From: Candidatus Fermentibacteraceae bacterium | GTDB taxonomy: Bacteria; Fermentibacterota; Fermentibacteria; Fermentibacterales; JCC-6 | Direction: 5' to 3' | Length of the DNA stretch: 64,000 nucleotides | Assembly (NCBI GenBank): GCA_016744855.1 | Contig: JADGDO010000006.1 | Coordinates: 76,814 to 140,813, forward strand | Shown here: in pieces, positions 34,712 through 43,906 of the stretch | Position numbering within the stretch: the first letter of the stretch is position 1 | How the letters are laid out: the number at the start of each line of letters is the position of its first letter | Notes under the pieces: model-generated | Databases searched by the model: none | Seen by the model: the letters and a program-made list of their open reading frames with translations, nothing else | Told to the model about the DNA's origin: nothing | Made by a program: the position numbers and the translations under genes

Positions 34712-34903
34712 ATGACCAAGCTTCGGGAGGCGAGTGAGACTGTGATCATCTTGGTCTACCTGGTGATGAATCTTGAGAGGTTGAGGGGGAGGATGGGTCG
34801 GCCATCAAGCCCTAGTTGTTGTATGGAATTCTCTCAGATAAACACTATTGACCTGTATTCAGAACGGGAAGATACTATTGCTGTTAGGCTGGTTGATTCA
34901 TAA
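34712..34903 (+). pseudogene. Possible transposase C-terminal remnant
   Basis: A 63-codon frame contains ASETVIILVYLVMNLERL, reminiscent of the C-terminal helix of IS4/IS5-type transposases. There are no catalytic residues, no inverted repeats seen and no ribosome site. The base composition is more G-rich than its neighbours. It may be a decayed fragment or chance; confidence is low. Confidence 0.25.
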
Positions 34904-34922
34904 CTACTGAAAGGAGGCAGGT

Positions 34923-35615
34923 ATGAGAAAGTATGCAGCAGAATTTTTCGGTACCTTTTGGCTGGTACTCGGAGGTTGCGGTAGTGCTGTTTTAGCTGCA
35001 AATTTTCCCGGTTTAGGAATTGGTTTCCTTGGGGTTTCACTGGCTTTCGGACTGACAGTACTCACAATGGCCTACGCAATTGGCCACATTTCCGGTTGTC
35101 ACCTTAACCCTGCGGTTTCCTTCGGTCTCTGGGCCGGGGGTAGATTTCCCGGTAAGGATCTTCTTCCATACATCATAAGCCAGGTCCTCGGTGGAATTGC
35201 TGCTGGAGCGATTCTCCTGGTGATAGCATCCGGTCAGCAGGGGTTCGATGTGCATGCAGGCTTTGCATCAAACGGTTACGGAATTCATTCTCCCGGGGGA
35301 TTTTCCCTTACATCTGCTCTTGTAACGGAAATAGTTATGACAATGATGTTTATTCTTGTTATTCTAGGAGCAACGGATGAGAGAGCCCCGAAGGGTTTTG
35401 CCCCTATTGCTATCGGTTTCTGTCTTACTCTTATTCACCTAATCAGTATTCCTGTAACAAATACCTCTGTTAACCCTGCACGAAGCACAGGTGTTGCATT
35501 GTTTGCCCAGGGATGGGCCATCAAACAGCTCTGGCTCTTCTGGGTTGCTCCGATTATCGGTGGAATTGCAGGTGCTGGTGTATACAGGCTTATTGGAGGA
35601 AAGAAGAAGAAGTAG
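34923..35615 (+). CDS. aqpZ: Aquaporin Z-like water channel
   Basis: A 230-residue MIP channel with six spans and two half-helices carrying HLNPAVS and SVNPARS. The start [19 protein letters not shown] and [17 protein letters not shown]-type segments ([17 protein letters not shown]) match AqpZ; the Cys after the first NPA region is not obvious. The arginine of the selectivity filter follows the second NPA. ATG start after GAAAGGAGG. Transcribed alone, with a hairpin downstream. Confidence 0.93.
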   Translation: MRKYAAEFFGTFWLVLGGCGSAVLAANFPGLGIGFLGVSLAFGLTVLTMAYAIGHISGCHLNPAVSFGLWAGGRFPGKDLLPYIISQVLGGIAAGAILLVIASGQQGFDVHAGFASNGYGIHSPGGFSLTSALVTEIVMTMMFILVILGATDERAPKGFAPIAIGFCLTLIHLISIPVTNTSVNPARSTGVALFAQGWAIKQLWLFWVAPIIGGIAGAGVYRLIGGKKKK

Positions 35616-35660
35616 CAATAGATAAAGGATTTCTCTAGCATTTTCCACAGTGTAGTTGTT

Positions 35661-35693
35661 AAACCCGGGTAGAACATTGTTCCCCCCGGGTTT
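35661..35693 (+). terminator. Terminator after aqpZ
   Basis: A 9-bp perfect stem (AAACCCGGG / CCCGGGTTT) with a 15-base loop, 45 bases after the aquaporin stop, followed by CCTTG. The T tract is formed by the stem end only. Confidence 0.6.
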
Positions 35694-35852
35694 CCTTGTA
35701 GGTTGACTAGTTGGTTGAATAGCCATATTATGTAATTAATGCTGGAAGTAGTAAGAAATAGAGGTAATTAGACCAAACTGCTGCTTTGTTAAGTGTGGTA
35801 TATACGCTAAAACCAGTTTTTGTTGTGTAAGACTTTGCAAAAGTGAGGAAAT

Positions 35853-36500
35853 ATGCGCTATTTGTTTCTTCTGGCTTCTCTCTCATCGATGATCTTTGCT
35901 GAAGGCTTCACTGTGGGGTTTCAGGGAGGAACTACAGGCTTGGGACCGGCCCTTGCTTTCCAGATCTCTGAGAGCGCTTCTTTCAGAGTTGGAGCATTCT
36001 TTCTTTCCCTTGAAAGAGAAGAAAAAGTCGATACAATTACCTATGACCTTGATGTTTCCTTGAAGTGGATGCCTGTTCTGATCGACTGGAACCCGGGAGG
36101 ATCTATTTTCCGTATGTCCGGAGGACTCTTATTCAACAGAAGTTCAGTGAATGCATCTTACATACCTGATTTTTCAGTTGAGATAGGTGGACATACATAC
36201 ACACCTGATAATGTCGGAGAGGTAACTGGAAAGATCAAAATGCAACCAGTTTCTCCATATCTTGGAATCGGTCTGGGCAGACCGGTCACAGGTAACTCCG
36301 GAGTTCGGTTTATCCTTGACGCTGGAATAGCATTTACGGGATTTACAGTGAATCTGGGTCACATTGGAGGAGAACTCTCCCCGGCTCTTGAAGAACAGCT
36401 TCAAGAAGATCTGGATGCTGAAGCAGACTCTCTCGAGGATACACTTGATGATCTGTCAGTTTATCCTGTGTTTTCAGCCGGATTGTACTACACCTGGTAA
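35853..36500 (+). CDS. Outer-membrane beta-barrel-like protein
   Basis: A 215-residue protein with a signal peptide (RYLFLLASLSSMIFAEG) and alternating amphipathic strands ending in SAGLYYTW, the aromatic C-terminus expected of a barrel. A charged insertion (EEQLQEDLDAEADSLED, near residue 180) may be an extracellular or periplasmic helix. Probably an 8- or 10-stranded barrel in the outer membrane. Function unknown. It converges on the serpin gene. Confidence 0.65.
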   Translation: MRYLFLLASLSSMIFAEGFTVGFQGGTTGLGPALAFQISESASFRVGAFFLSLEREEKVDTITYDLDVSLKWMPVLIDWNPGGSIFRMSGGLLFNRSSVNASYIPDFSVEIGGHTYTPDNVGEVTGKIKMQPVSPYLGIGLGRPVTGNSGVRFILDAGIAFTGFTVNLGHIGGELSPALEEQLQEDLDAEADSLEDTLDDLSVYPVFSAGLYYTW

Positions 36501-36512
36501 CAACCGTGTTAC
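36497..36512. terminator. Small bidirectional hairpin between the barrel and serpin genes
   Basis: GTAACA and TGTTAC form a 6-bp stem with loop ACCG, overlapping the barrel stop codon and abutting the serpin stop. There is no T tract, so it may be weak. Confidence 0.35.
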
Positions 36513-37760
36513 TTACAGAGCTGGATTCATAACTCTGCCCATGAACACGATTGAGCCGGTTGAGTTGTCCTGCACAAGGAAGATGAACGGTCTGTTGATA
36601 TTCATTCTGACAGGAGTTTCAGGCATGCTCAGCATATTCATTACAACAGCCGTTGCAGCAGCAGCTTCAGTACCTTCCTCGTCTACTTTTACAAAGGCTT
36701 TGTGTACAACATCAGAGATGTAAAGATCTCTGTTTCCAGTGAATCCGCTGAAGTCTGCCTCGCTACCGAATGCAGTTTCCATTCCAAGCGACTGGAGCAC
36801 AGAGCTGAGGGACATGCTGCGTGTAAATTCAAAAACAGGCATGGAAACAGCTACATTTCTCGAAGAGAGGTTGTCTCGGATTTCGCCCAGCATTTCGAGG
36901 TCAAAAGAACCCTCAAATTCCTGAAGATCTCCGGTCGGAAGAATAATGAGCATGCTTGCATCTCCACCGGAATATCTCATTTCAATAGCACTCCACTGTT
37001 CAGTCTGGGCAAAGTTGAAGTGCTCTTCCTGAGCCATCATAGGGACTCGTGTAACAGATCGGTCTGCGAGTGTGAATGGTTGATCACTAGTGAAATGAGC
37101 GTCAAATGGACTGTTCCAGGAGGCTTTGAAGTAAACAGCATTTGTTAGAACTGTTCTTGTGTCTGCTGCTATAGAACCCTCCGGGATCAGGTTCATAATT
37201 TTGTCGTTTGTTTTCTCGGCAACCCAGGAGTTTATTCTTTCTCTCGCGCCTTCAGGATCTCCTGAAAAATCAACATTTTCAACTGCAGCATCGTAGTAAC
37301 GGCTCATATTCTCAACGAAAGAATCAAGCAGCTGGAAGTCATTGTCTACCCAGAGGCCACTGGAAATTGCGAGTGTGAACGGTTCTCCTGAATCTGGCCC
37401 GTTCGATGTGGCGGAAGTGAGTGATTCAGTAATAGAACGAAATGCTGAATTGATAAGGTTAACCGGCAGGGAAAAATGCAGAACTTCAGCCATCTCAGCA
37501 GCTGTTTGTTCCTCAGCCCCTGTATAGGTCATTCCCAAGGCAGAGGAAATGCTGAAAGGTGAGAAAAACACATTATCACCATCAGACATTTCACATACCT
37601 CTTTATACAAATCAATTGCAAATCGGTTGTTGCCCTGAATCAGCACGGTTTCGGCCAGCTCTGGGGAAATGGGTACAGGCGTCATATCTCGTGCTGCGCA
37701 CCCGGGTGAAAATACAAAAACAGCTATGCAGAACAAACACAGATTTACAAGTGATTTCAT
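36513..37760 (-). CDS. Serpin (protease inhibitor I4), predicted lipoprotein
   Basis: About 415 residues, a complete serpin. Family landmarks are NVFFSPFSISSALGMTYTGA near the N-terminus, TNAVYFKASW, and DVVHKAFVKVDEEGTEAAAATAVV before the reactive loop. The last is an inhibitory-type hinge (short residues at P12-P9). By alignment to the hinge the scissile bond is Leu377-Ser378, which predicts inhibition of chymotrypsin-like proteases. ATG at 37760 starts a signal ending in FSPGC, a passable lipobox. It is probably tethered in the periplasm or on the surface to resist proteases. Bacterial serpins are scattered and often thought to be transferred. Confidence 0.92.
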   Translation of the reverse strand: MKSLVNLCLFCIAVFVFSPGCAARDMTPVPISPELAETVLIQGNNRFAIDLYKEVCEMSDGDNVFFSPFSISSALGMTYTGAEEQTAAEMAEVLHFSLPVNLINSAFRSITESLTSATSNGPDSGEPFTLAISSGLWVDNDFQLLDSFVENMSRYYDAAVENVDFSGDPEGARERINSWVAEKTNDKIMNLIPEGSIAADTRTVLTNAVYFKASWNSPFDAHFTSDQPFTLADRSVTRVPMMAQEEHFNFAQTEQWSAIEMRYSGGDASMLIILPTGDLQEFEGSFDLEMLGEIRDNLSSRNVAVSMPVFEFTRSMSLSSVLQSLGMETAFGSEADFSGFTGNRDLYISDVVHKAFVKVDEEGTEAAAATAVVMNMLSMPETPVRMNINRPFIFLVQDNSTGSIVFMGRVMNPAL

Positions 37761-37973
37761 GATAATCCCCATTACTTTTGAGTTCAATTTTAATACAATG
37801 CAATAGTGCAAGATATTCCATAAGAAGGGTTGTGTCACTACTCCAACTTCAGAGCTCTGAAAGATGTTTCCTTTTTCCTATCCTGATAGAGAAAACTTTG
37901 AACACCTGTCTTTACTTCAATACTAAGTTATCCAATATTTAATCTTCAATTATTAACCGGGGAGGTAGCAGCA

Positions 37974-39323
37974 ATGTCTAAAGTATTTACCATTTTAGCT
38001 GTTTTTCTAAGTAGTATGATTTTCACGGCATCTGCGGAATGGCATGTTGAAAATCTTGGTTATACTGGCCAAACCCCTGCAATCGCCCTCGACAGTTCCG
38101 GGAATCCTCGTATAGCTTGTGGAGTAGGTACAGCTGCAAGAATATTTACATATACGGGAAGTGGCTGGAGCCTAGACTTGATTTACACTAGTTCCTACCA
38201 AGACTGTGAATACTTTGATATTGTTATCGATGAATCAGATATTCCACATGTTACTTTCAGTTTCTCTGGAATGGTTTCTTATGCAATGGAGGATCCAGCT
38301 CTGGATAGTTGGAGCGTCCAAACCTTTTTAACCGATGGAACCTGGAACTCCCTCGGTCTGAGTTCCCAGGGTTCTCCCGGGATAAGCTGCTACACCTATG
38401 CTAAAGATCTTGAATATCTATATTGGACTGGCACTGCTTGGTCTACGGAAGTAATTGATTCCAGTGGTGACACAGGTAACTATAACTCATTGCTTAGAGA
38501 AGGTTCTAACAAAGCACATATAGCTTACAGCATGGAACTCCCAACCCCGGGACTCAGGTATGCCAGTCGCAATGGGTCTGGAGTCTGGCAAACATCATTT
38601 GTAGACACAACAATGTCTTCAGAGGCTGTGGGTATGTCAATTGCTCTGGACGGAGATGGCTATCCCCATATTTCATACAGCACAACAGAGGATTTACGAT
38701 ATGCCTCATGGGATGGTTCCTCATGGGATGTTGAAACCGTTTTGAGTATTTCAGGTGATGATAATCCTGATACTGGAGCTGATAGATATGGTACATCTCT
38801 TGTTCTCTTCAATGATGAGTACCCCCATATAGCTCACTGTACTCTGAATAGTGATTCTCTTCTATACTCATGGAATGATGGATCCGGTTGGCAAACTGAA
38901 AGTATCTGCTCTCTTGGATTCTACCCAGAGGGAAAGGGTGATCCTGACCTGGCTCTGGATTCAGAAGGCAGAGCTCATATTGCATTTTTTGCTGATAATG
39001 ATCTCTATTATGCTTACAGTAATGTAGTTTCTTCTACTGAAACTGTAGAGGAAGCAATTGAGCCTCTGGATTTCAATGCGCTTGCAAATCCATTTTATGG
39101 AACCCTTAGCCTCTCTTTTAATCTTGCTGAAGCTGCTCATGTAGCGCTGACGGTTTACGACCTGCAGGGAAGAGAGGTCGAGACTCTGCTTTCAAGTAAC
39201 CAACCGGCAGGGAGTAATCTCTGTAGCTGGAGCCCTGAATCAACTGTTCCATATGGGGAGTACATCTTAGTTTTGAACACTAACGATTTTACTGCTGCTC
39301 AGAAGGTTGTATACCTTAAGTAG
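37974..39323 (+). CDS. Secreted propeller-like protein with T9SS-like sorting domain
   Basis: A 449-residue protein with a signal peptide (VFTILAVFLSSMIFTASA) and repeated units with the core LD..G.PHISY or IAFFADNDLYYA. The sorting domain begins near 370 (NPFYGTLSLSFNLAEAAHVALTVYDLQGREV). It is a paralogue of the gene at 33336, about 3.3 kb away. ATG after GGGGAGGTAGCAGCA. Surface or secreted; ligand unknown. Confidence 0.75.
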   Translation: MSKVFTILAVFLSSMIFTASAEWHVENLGYTGQTPAIALDSSGNPRIACGVGTAARIFTYTGSGWSLDLIYTSSYQDCEYFDIVIDESDIPHVTFSFSGMVSYAMEDPALDSWSVQTFLTDGTWNSLGLSSQGSPGISCYTYAKDLEYLYWTGTAWSTEVIDSSGDTGNYNSLLREGSNKAHIAYSMELPTPGLRYASRNGSGVWQTSFVDTTMSSEAVGMSIALDGDGYPHISYSTTEDLRYASWDGSSWDVETVLSISGDDNPDTGADRYGTSLVLFNDEYPHIAHCTLNSDSLLYSWNDGSGWQTESICSLGFYPEGKGDPDLALDSEGRAHIAFFADNDLYYAYSNVVSSTETVEEAIEPLDFNALANPFYGTLSLSFNLAEAAHVALTVYDLQGREVETLLSSNQPAGSNLCSWSPESTVPYGEYILVLNTNDFTAAQKVVYLK

Positions 39324-39357
39324 TTTTATGTGAATCAGTGAAAATGCCAATAGTTTG

Positions 39358-39383
39358 ACCGGCTGCTCCTAAGAGCAGCCGGT
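39358..39383. terminator. Bidirectional terminator between convergent genes
   Basis: A perfect 11-bp stem (ACCGGCTGCTC / GAGCAGCCGGT) with loop CTAA lies midway between the propeller gene and the VOC gene. T tracts are poor on both sides. Confidence 0.7.
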
Positions 39384-39398
39384 ACAGAAGCAGGTAGA

Positions 39399-39785
39399 CT
39401 ACTTTTCCAGGTAGGTCATAGCCATCAGCTCAGCTCCCTGAGGATCTTGAAGAACACAGAAACGGCCTACACCGGGAATGTCGAAAGCAGGACGGAGGAT
39501 TTTCCCCCCGAGTTCTGTGATGCTTTTTACAGTGGCATCAACATCGTTAACGGTAATGTAAATGTCCCATGAAGGATTCATTCCTTTGCATTCATCGGGT
39601 TGCCCCATTATGCCTGCAACGGCAACCCCATCCACCTTTACCATTGTGTATTCCGAGCCCGGAATAGGAACTGTTTCGTACTCCCAGCCAAACAGGTTTT
39701 TGTAGAAGGTTTTTGCACCCTCTACATCGGTTGTCATAAGTTCAAACCAACCGAAAGCACCATGCTTCATCGATGAATTGTCCAT
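39399..39785 (-). CDS. VOC (glyoxalase/bleomycin-resistance fold) family protein
   Basis: A 128-residue protein of two betaalphabetabetabeta modules: FGWFELMTTDVEGAKTFYKNLFGWEYE and DIYITVNDVDATVKSITELGGKILRP, ending in FCVLQDPQGAELMAM. VOC proteins bind a metal and act in isomerisation, cleavage or drug binding; the substrate cannot be told. ATG start after AGGAGAG. Transcribed alone. Confidence 0.88.
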   Translation of the reverse strand: MDNSSMKHGAFGWFELMTTDVEGAKTFYKNLFGWEYETVPIPGSEYTMVKVDGVAVAGIMGQPDECKGMNPSWDIYITVNDVDATVKSITELGGKILRPAFDIPGVGRFCVLQDPQGAELMAMTYLEK

Positions 39786-39939
39786 TAATCTCTCCTCTCA
39801 GGTTACAGAATAGACTCACTAGGTAAACATACGTATACGATTATCGATGTCAAGTAGAACATCCATAATCTCAAATTGTAAGAGCGAACAAGATTATTGC
39901 AAAGTATCAATCAGGAATTCAAATGGTTTTCCAAGGTGT

Positions 39940-39967
39940 TTGACACCTGTTCTAATTAACTTATCTT
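39940..39967 (+). promoter_or_regulatory. Candidate sigma70-type promoter of the hybrid kinase gene
   Basis: TTGACA (39940-39945), a 16-base spacer and TATCTT (39962-39967), 46 bases before the start at 40014. Confidence 0.5.
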
Positions 39968-40013
39968 AAAGAAGATAAGCACTTCAGAAGGCGCACTTGA
40001 AAGGTTTTTCAGC

Positions 40014-41942
40014 ATGGGAAATGAATCCGAAGAACAGAGATATCAAATACTGTTCAACAACATGATAAATGGACTTGTCTTGTATGAGCTACAATTTGAT
40101 GAAACTGGCCAGCCGACCTGTTGTGTCTGTCTTGAAGTAAATCCGGCCTTCGAGAAAATCACAGGCATCAGTTCAAAATCAGTTGTTGGAAGAGAATTCT
40201 CTGACCCTCTTGGTGAAATCACTAACGATTCTGCTTCATTTCTGGAGAACTGTGTCCGTGTTGCACTGCATGGGGGTAGTCTCGAGTTCGAGCATTATTC
40301 AGAGAAAGCTGACAAACACCTTTCCATTCATACATTCTCTCTTGGAGAAAACCGACTTGCTGCTATTCTTATCGATGTTACTGAAACAGTTATTACAAGG
40401 AAGGAGATGGAGAAGAGAGACTGGCAGCTGAAGACCATTGTCAATCACACAGATGAAGTATTTTACATACACGATATCAATGGTAACATGGAGTTTATCA
40501 GTCCACTATCAACAAACATCTTCGGACACTCGCTAGATAATCTTCGGGAGAGATGGAATACCGTTGCAACTGATAATCCTATCAATTCACTTGGAAGAGA
40601 AAAAACAAGGATTGCCCTTGAAAACGGAATCAAGCAAGAGCCATATTTGCTTGAGATCAAAGACAGTGCGGGGAACCCTAGGTTTGTAGAAATTGATGAG
40701 GCACCTTTTCTGGATGCAAATGGCAATGTAAGTGGGTTAACAGGAGCCATAAAAGATGTGACTAAACGTGTAAGAGTCGAAAAAGAGAGAGAAATATTAC
40801 AGAAACAACTCCTGCAAAGTCAGAAAATGGAAGCTGTCGGGAGACTGGCAGGTGGAGTAGCACACGATTTCAACAACCTCATGACTGTAGTTACGGGATA
40901 TTGCGATATTCTATTGAGAAAGTTTGAAGACTCTGACCAGGTTTTTAGAGAAATTGAGCAAATCAGAAACGCCGGGATAAGTGCATCTCAACTGACCAGA
41001 CAACTCCTGGCCTTTTCCAGAAAACAGGTTCTGGATTTAAAAGTATTCGACTTATTTTCCGAGGTAAGCAATACAGAGAAAATGCTTAGAAGACTTATTG
41101 GAGAAGATATCTATCTTTCTGTAATCCCTGGAAATAAACCCTTTCTTGTAAGGGCTGACAGAAGTCAGATTCAGCAGATTCTTGTGAACCTGGCCGTTAA
41201 TGCCAGAGATGCAATGCCCGGTGGTGGTGAGATCAAAATTGAAGTTTCGTCCGTTGATATCGAAGAGCAATTTGCCATGGATCATGCTAATGCAGAAACA
41301 GGAGAATACGTTCTGCTTGAATTCAGCGATAGTGGTACCGGTATGAGCAGCGAAACAGTTTCAAGAATTTTTGAACCCTTCTTTACAACGAAAGAACCCG
41401 CCAGGGGAACGGGTCTGGGGCTTTCAACTGTTTACGGAATTGTGACTCAACTGAAAGGTTTTCTAATTGTAAATAGTGAACCAGGAAGGGGAACAGTATT
41501 TAAGATATACTTCCCGCTCCTTCACGGTGAAGCTGTTTGCAAAGAGAAACCAGAGACTGTGAAAAGTACTTGTTCCAACTACACAGTTCTTCTTACCGAA
41601 GACGACGATGAGGTAAGGGGAGTTGTCAAAGCTATGCTTGAAATCCTGGGAACAACGGTTTTTGAAGCAGACAGTGGATTAAGGGCAATTGAACTTGTGA
41701 GAGGTAAGATTGCAGAATTTGACCTTCTGCTTACAGATGTAATTATGCCCGGAATGAGCGGAATCGAGTTAGCTGCAGAAGTCAGAAAACAGAACCCCGA
41801 TATAAAAATTCTCTTTATGTCGGGATATACAGACAATGCTCTACAATTCAAGGATGTCATCAGCGATAGTTTTGCGCTGATCGAAAAACCATTCGATGTG
41901 AATTCTCTGTCAATACAGATAAATTCAGTGTTAGCAAAGTAG
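40014..41942 (+). CDS. PAS-PAS hybrid histidine kinase with receiver
   Basis: A 642-residue soluble sensor. Two PAS domains (about 5-120 and 130-250) come first. The dimerisation domain has the phospho-acceptor His284 in GGVAHDFNN, the HATPase has [18 protein letters not shown] and [11 protein letters not shown], and the C-terminal receiver (about 520-640) has Asp575 in [15 protein letters not shown]-type kinases are common orphan sensors. No transmembrane segment. It converges on a second kinase gene, and no separate output regulator is adjacent. Confidence 0.92.
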   Translation: MGNESEEQRYQILFNNMINGLVLYELQFDETGQPTCCVCLEVNPAFEKITGISSKSVVGREFSDPLGEITNDSASFLENCVRVALHGGSLEFEHYSEKADKHLSIHTFSLGENRLAAILIDVTETVITRKEMEKRDWQLKTIVNHTDEVFYIHDINGNMEFISPLSTNIFGHSLDNLRERWNTVATDNPINSLGREKTRIALENGIKQEPYLLEIKDSAGNPRFVEIDEAPFLDANGNVSGLTGAIKDVTKRVRVEKEREILQKQLLQSQKMEAVGRLAGGVAHDFNNLMTVVTGYCDILLRKFEDSDQVFREIEQIRNAGISASQLTRQLLAFSRKQVLDLKVFDLFSEVSNTEKMLRRLIGEDIYLSVIPGNKPFLVRADRSQIQQILVNLAVNARDAMPGGGEIKIEVSSVDIEEQFAMDHANAETGEYVLLEFSDSGTGMSSETVSRIFEPFFTTKEPARGTGLGLSTVYGIVTQLKGFLIVNSEPGRGTVFKIYFPLLHGEAVCKEKPETVKSTCSNYTVLLTEDDDEVRGVVKAMLEILGTTVFEADSGLRAIELVRGKIAEFDLLLTDVIMPGMSGIELAAEVRKQNPDIKILFMSGYTDNALQFKDVISDSFALIEKPFDVNSLSIQINSVLAK

Positions 41943-41955
41943 TTTCCTCTACTCG

Positions 41956-43674
41956 TTAAACCATCTTTCTGATTGTAACTACTCTTTCGGTTACATCGGT
42001 CAGCAGGCTTTTTGAATTGATAGAATTTCCCGGTTCAACAGGGAAGTGAGTCCAGAAAGTCGTACCTTTGCCCAGTGCAGACATTACTTCCAGGTGACCG
42101 CCTATCCTGTCAAGCAAACGAACTACAACAGAAAGCCCGAGACCGTGGCTGTGTTTCTCTCTTGTCTCGGGGTCTGATCCTCCGGCACTGAAGATCCTGA
42201 GAACATCTGTTTCAGCAATACCCCGTCCGGTGTCAGAGAGCATTACAGTGAGAAATCCCGGTTTGCCATCCAGGAGTAGAGTAATTTTTCCTTTCACTGT
42301 GTATTTCAGAGCGTTAGTAAGAAGGTTATCCATTACCCTGTCAAGTATCATCCTGTCTATAAGAATGGTTTCAGGTACACTTTCCTTTGATCCAACCTCA
42401 GTTATGAGATCCTTCTCTCCGGTAAGAGCCCTGAGCCTCCTATTAAGAGTTTCTTCAAGCGTTTTTACTTTTACACGTTCAGGCATGAATTGCACACCTG
42501 ATGCCTCTTTGTGCTCAAGTTGAAGCATGTCATCAAGAAGATCTCTTATACGATGCACAGCAAGCTTTTGTTCTTCCAACATCCACATATTTTTCTCATC
42601 TATATCTCCGCGCATGATTTCTGCAGTTTGAAGGATAACGGTAAGAGGGTTTTTCATGTCATGAGAAACCCCTTTCAGTGCTGATGTTTGCTCTTCCAGT
42701 ATAGACTGAAGCTCTTTAGTCAACTTCTCGCTTGATCGGGCTCTCTCGCTGACCTGTTCTTCAAGTCTGATATTCCAGTGCTTCTGTCTCTGATGCAGAT
42801 TCAGTATTTCCTGCTGTGTCTCATGGTTCTCAATGACTATCTGAGAAAGACCGCTGTTGATATCATCAGCGAGTGTCAGGTTTTTTCTGTTGGCTCTTCT
42901 TAACTCCCGGATGTAGCCTAGCGCAGCCCCTAGAAAAGGAGTTATGCCCCAGAGATAGGTTGAGGCAAGGGCAGATTGAATATCAAGATTGATTATCGCC
43001 AAAGAAGCAAGTAGTCCAATCAATCCTCCTGTGAGAACAGGCAGAAGGCGTCCTTTTTCATAGACGGAAAGTTCATATTCACAGTGACTGTCTCCATTGC
43101 ATATACAGGCTGTTTCTGTCAGTTTAGCCTTTGGAAGGTCCCACAAAAGAGGAAGAGTCGCAGATTGAGCCTGTCTTGAAAGACACATCAATCTGCTCTC
43201 CGGTTGGTTCGAGAAGTATCTAAGTCTGTATTTGCCGTCTTCTAACTTTGTTGCATCACCATGGCTGAAAGTGGAAATAGAGGAGAAGTGCTTCTGTGCA
43301 CTCTCCAGAATTCTCCCCGGAGTTGTTGCCCACAGTAGATAGCGAAGAGTTCCGTAGCTTTCTCTCAATCTGTATGTACATGCATCCATGAATGCTTCAT
43401 CGTTTTCCGTGAGCTCACGTACCAGACTGAGAATTGTCTCGGTCTGCTCCAGAGATATCCAGTTTTTACAGGCTTGCAGTTTTGGAAGTTCTATAGCTGT
43501 TCTAAGGCTGATCTCTTTGAGTTTTTCAATTCCGAATTTGTCTTCTACAAACCAAAGCAATGATTGGACAATACGCATGTTCAAATCTGCAGTATCAGAT
43601 AAATTTGAATATTTTGAGTTTAAAGTATTGCTGTCTGTTGTAGAGATGGAAAATTCAGAGATAGGGGAAGCCAT
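41956..43674 (-). CDS. Histidine kinase with V4R-like sensor domain
   Basis: A 572-residue protein. The N-terminal 200 residues end in ACICNGDSHCEYEL, which resembles the cysteine-containing end of V4R-type small-molecule domains. Two membrane spans (about 210-250) follow, then a coiled coil, the H-box SHDMKNPLTV and a HATPase with NLLTNALKYT, LSDTGRGI and HGLGLSVV. No receiver or output domain. ATG start after GAGGTG. The sensor call is tentative; the kinase call is firm. Confidence 0.85.
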   Translation of the reverse strand: MASPISEFSISTTDSNTLNSKYSNLSDTADLNMRIVQSLLWFVEDKFGIEKLKEISLRTAIELPKLQACKNWISLEQTETILSLVRELTENDEAFMDACTYRLRESYGTLRYLLWATTPGRILESAQKHFSSISTFSHGDATKLEDGKYRLRYFSNQPESRLMCLSRQAQSATLPLLWDLPKAKLTETACICNGDSHCEYELSVYEKGRLLPVLTGGLIGLLASLAIINLDIQSALASTYLWGITPFLGAALGYIRELRRANRKNLTLADDINSGLSQIVIENHETQQEILNLHQRQKHWNIRLEEQVSERARSSEKLTKELQSILEEQTSALKGVSHDMKNPLTVILQTAEIMRGDIDEKNMWMLEEQKLAVHRIRDLLDDMLQLEHKEASGVQFMPERVKVKTLEETLNRRLRALTGEKDLITEVGSKESVPETILIDRMILDRVMDNLLTNALKYTVKGKITLLLDGKPGFLTVMLSDTGRGIAETDVLRIFSAGGSDPETREKHSHGLGLSVVVRLLDRIGGHLEVMSALGKGTTFWTHFPVEPGNSINSKSLLTDVTERVVTIRKMV

Positions 43675-43906
43675 AACACCTCATTCATTAGCTTAATGAC
43701 TAAGTAAAAACTGCAATGTTACCCCGTATGTGCGCCCCTCTAACTGCTGCACATTCAGTACGATAAACAAGCCCAGCTCTTTATGCAAGTCAGTAGAAGC
43801 TATCCGATTGATTACAGATAAAGTACGACTTTGCATTTAGTAAATTTGTTTGCATGCTTATCTATTGCAGAGAATGTATTGCGCACCTCAGACAAGGGGA
43901 GATGAA

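Noticed and set aside
36702-37148. Plus-strand frames opposite the serpin gene
   Set aside because: Shadow frames; the serpin is unambiguous on the minus strand.
43850-43906. Longer iorA from ATG at 43850
   Set aside because: The extra 19 residues are outside the family and the ATG at 43907 has a strong ribosome site.
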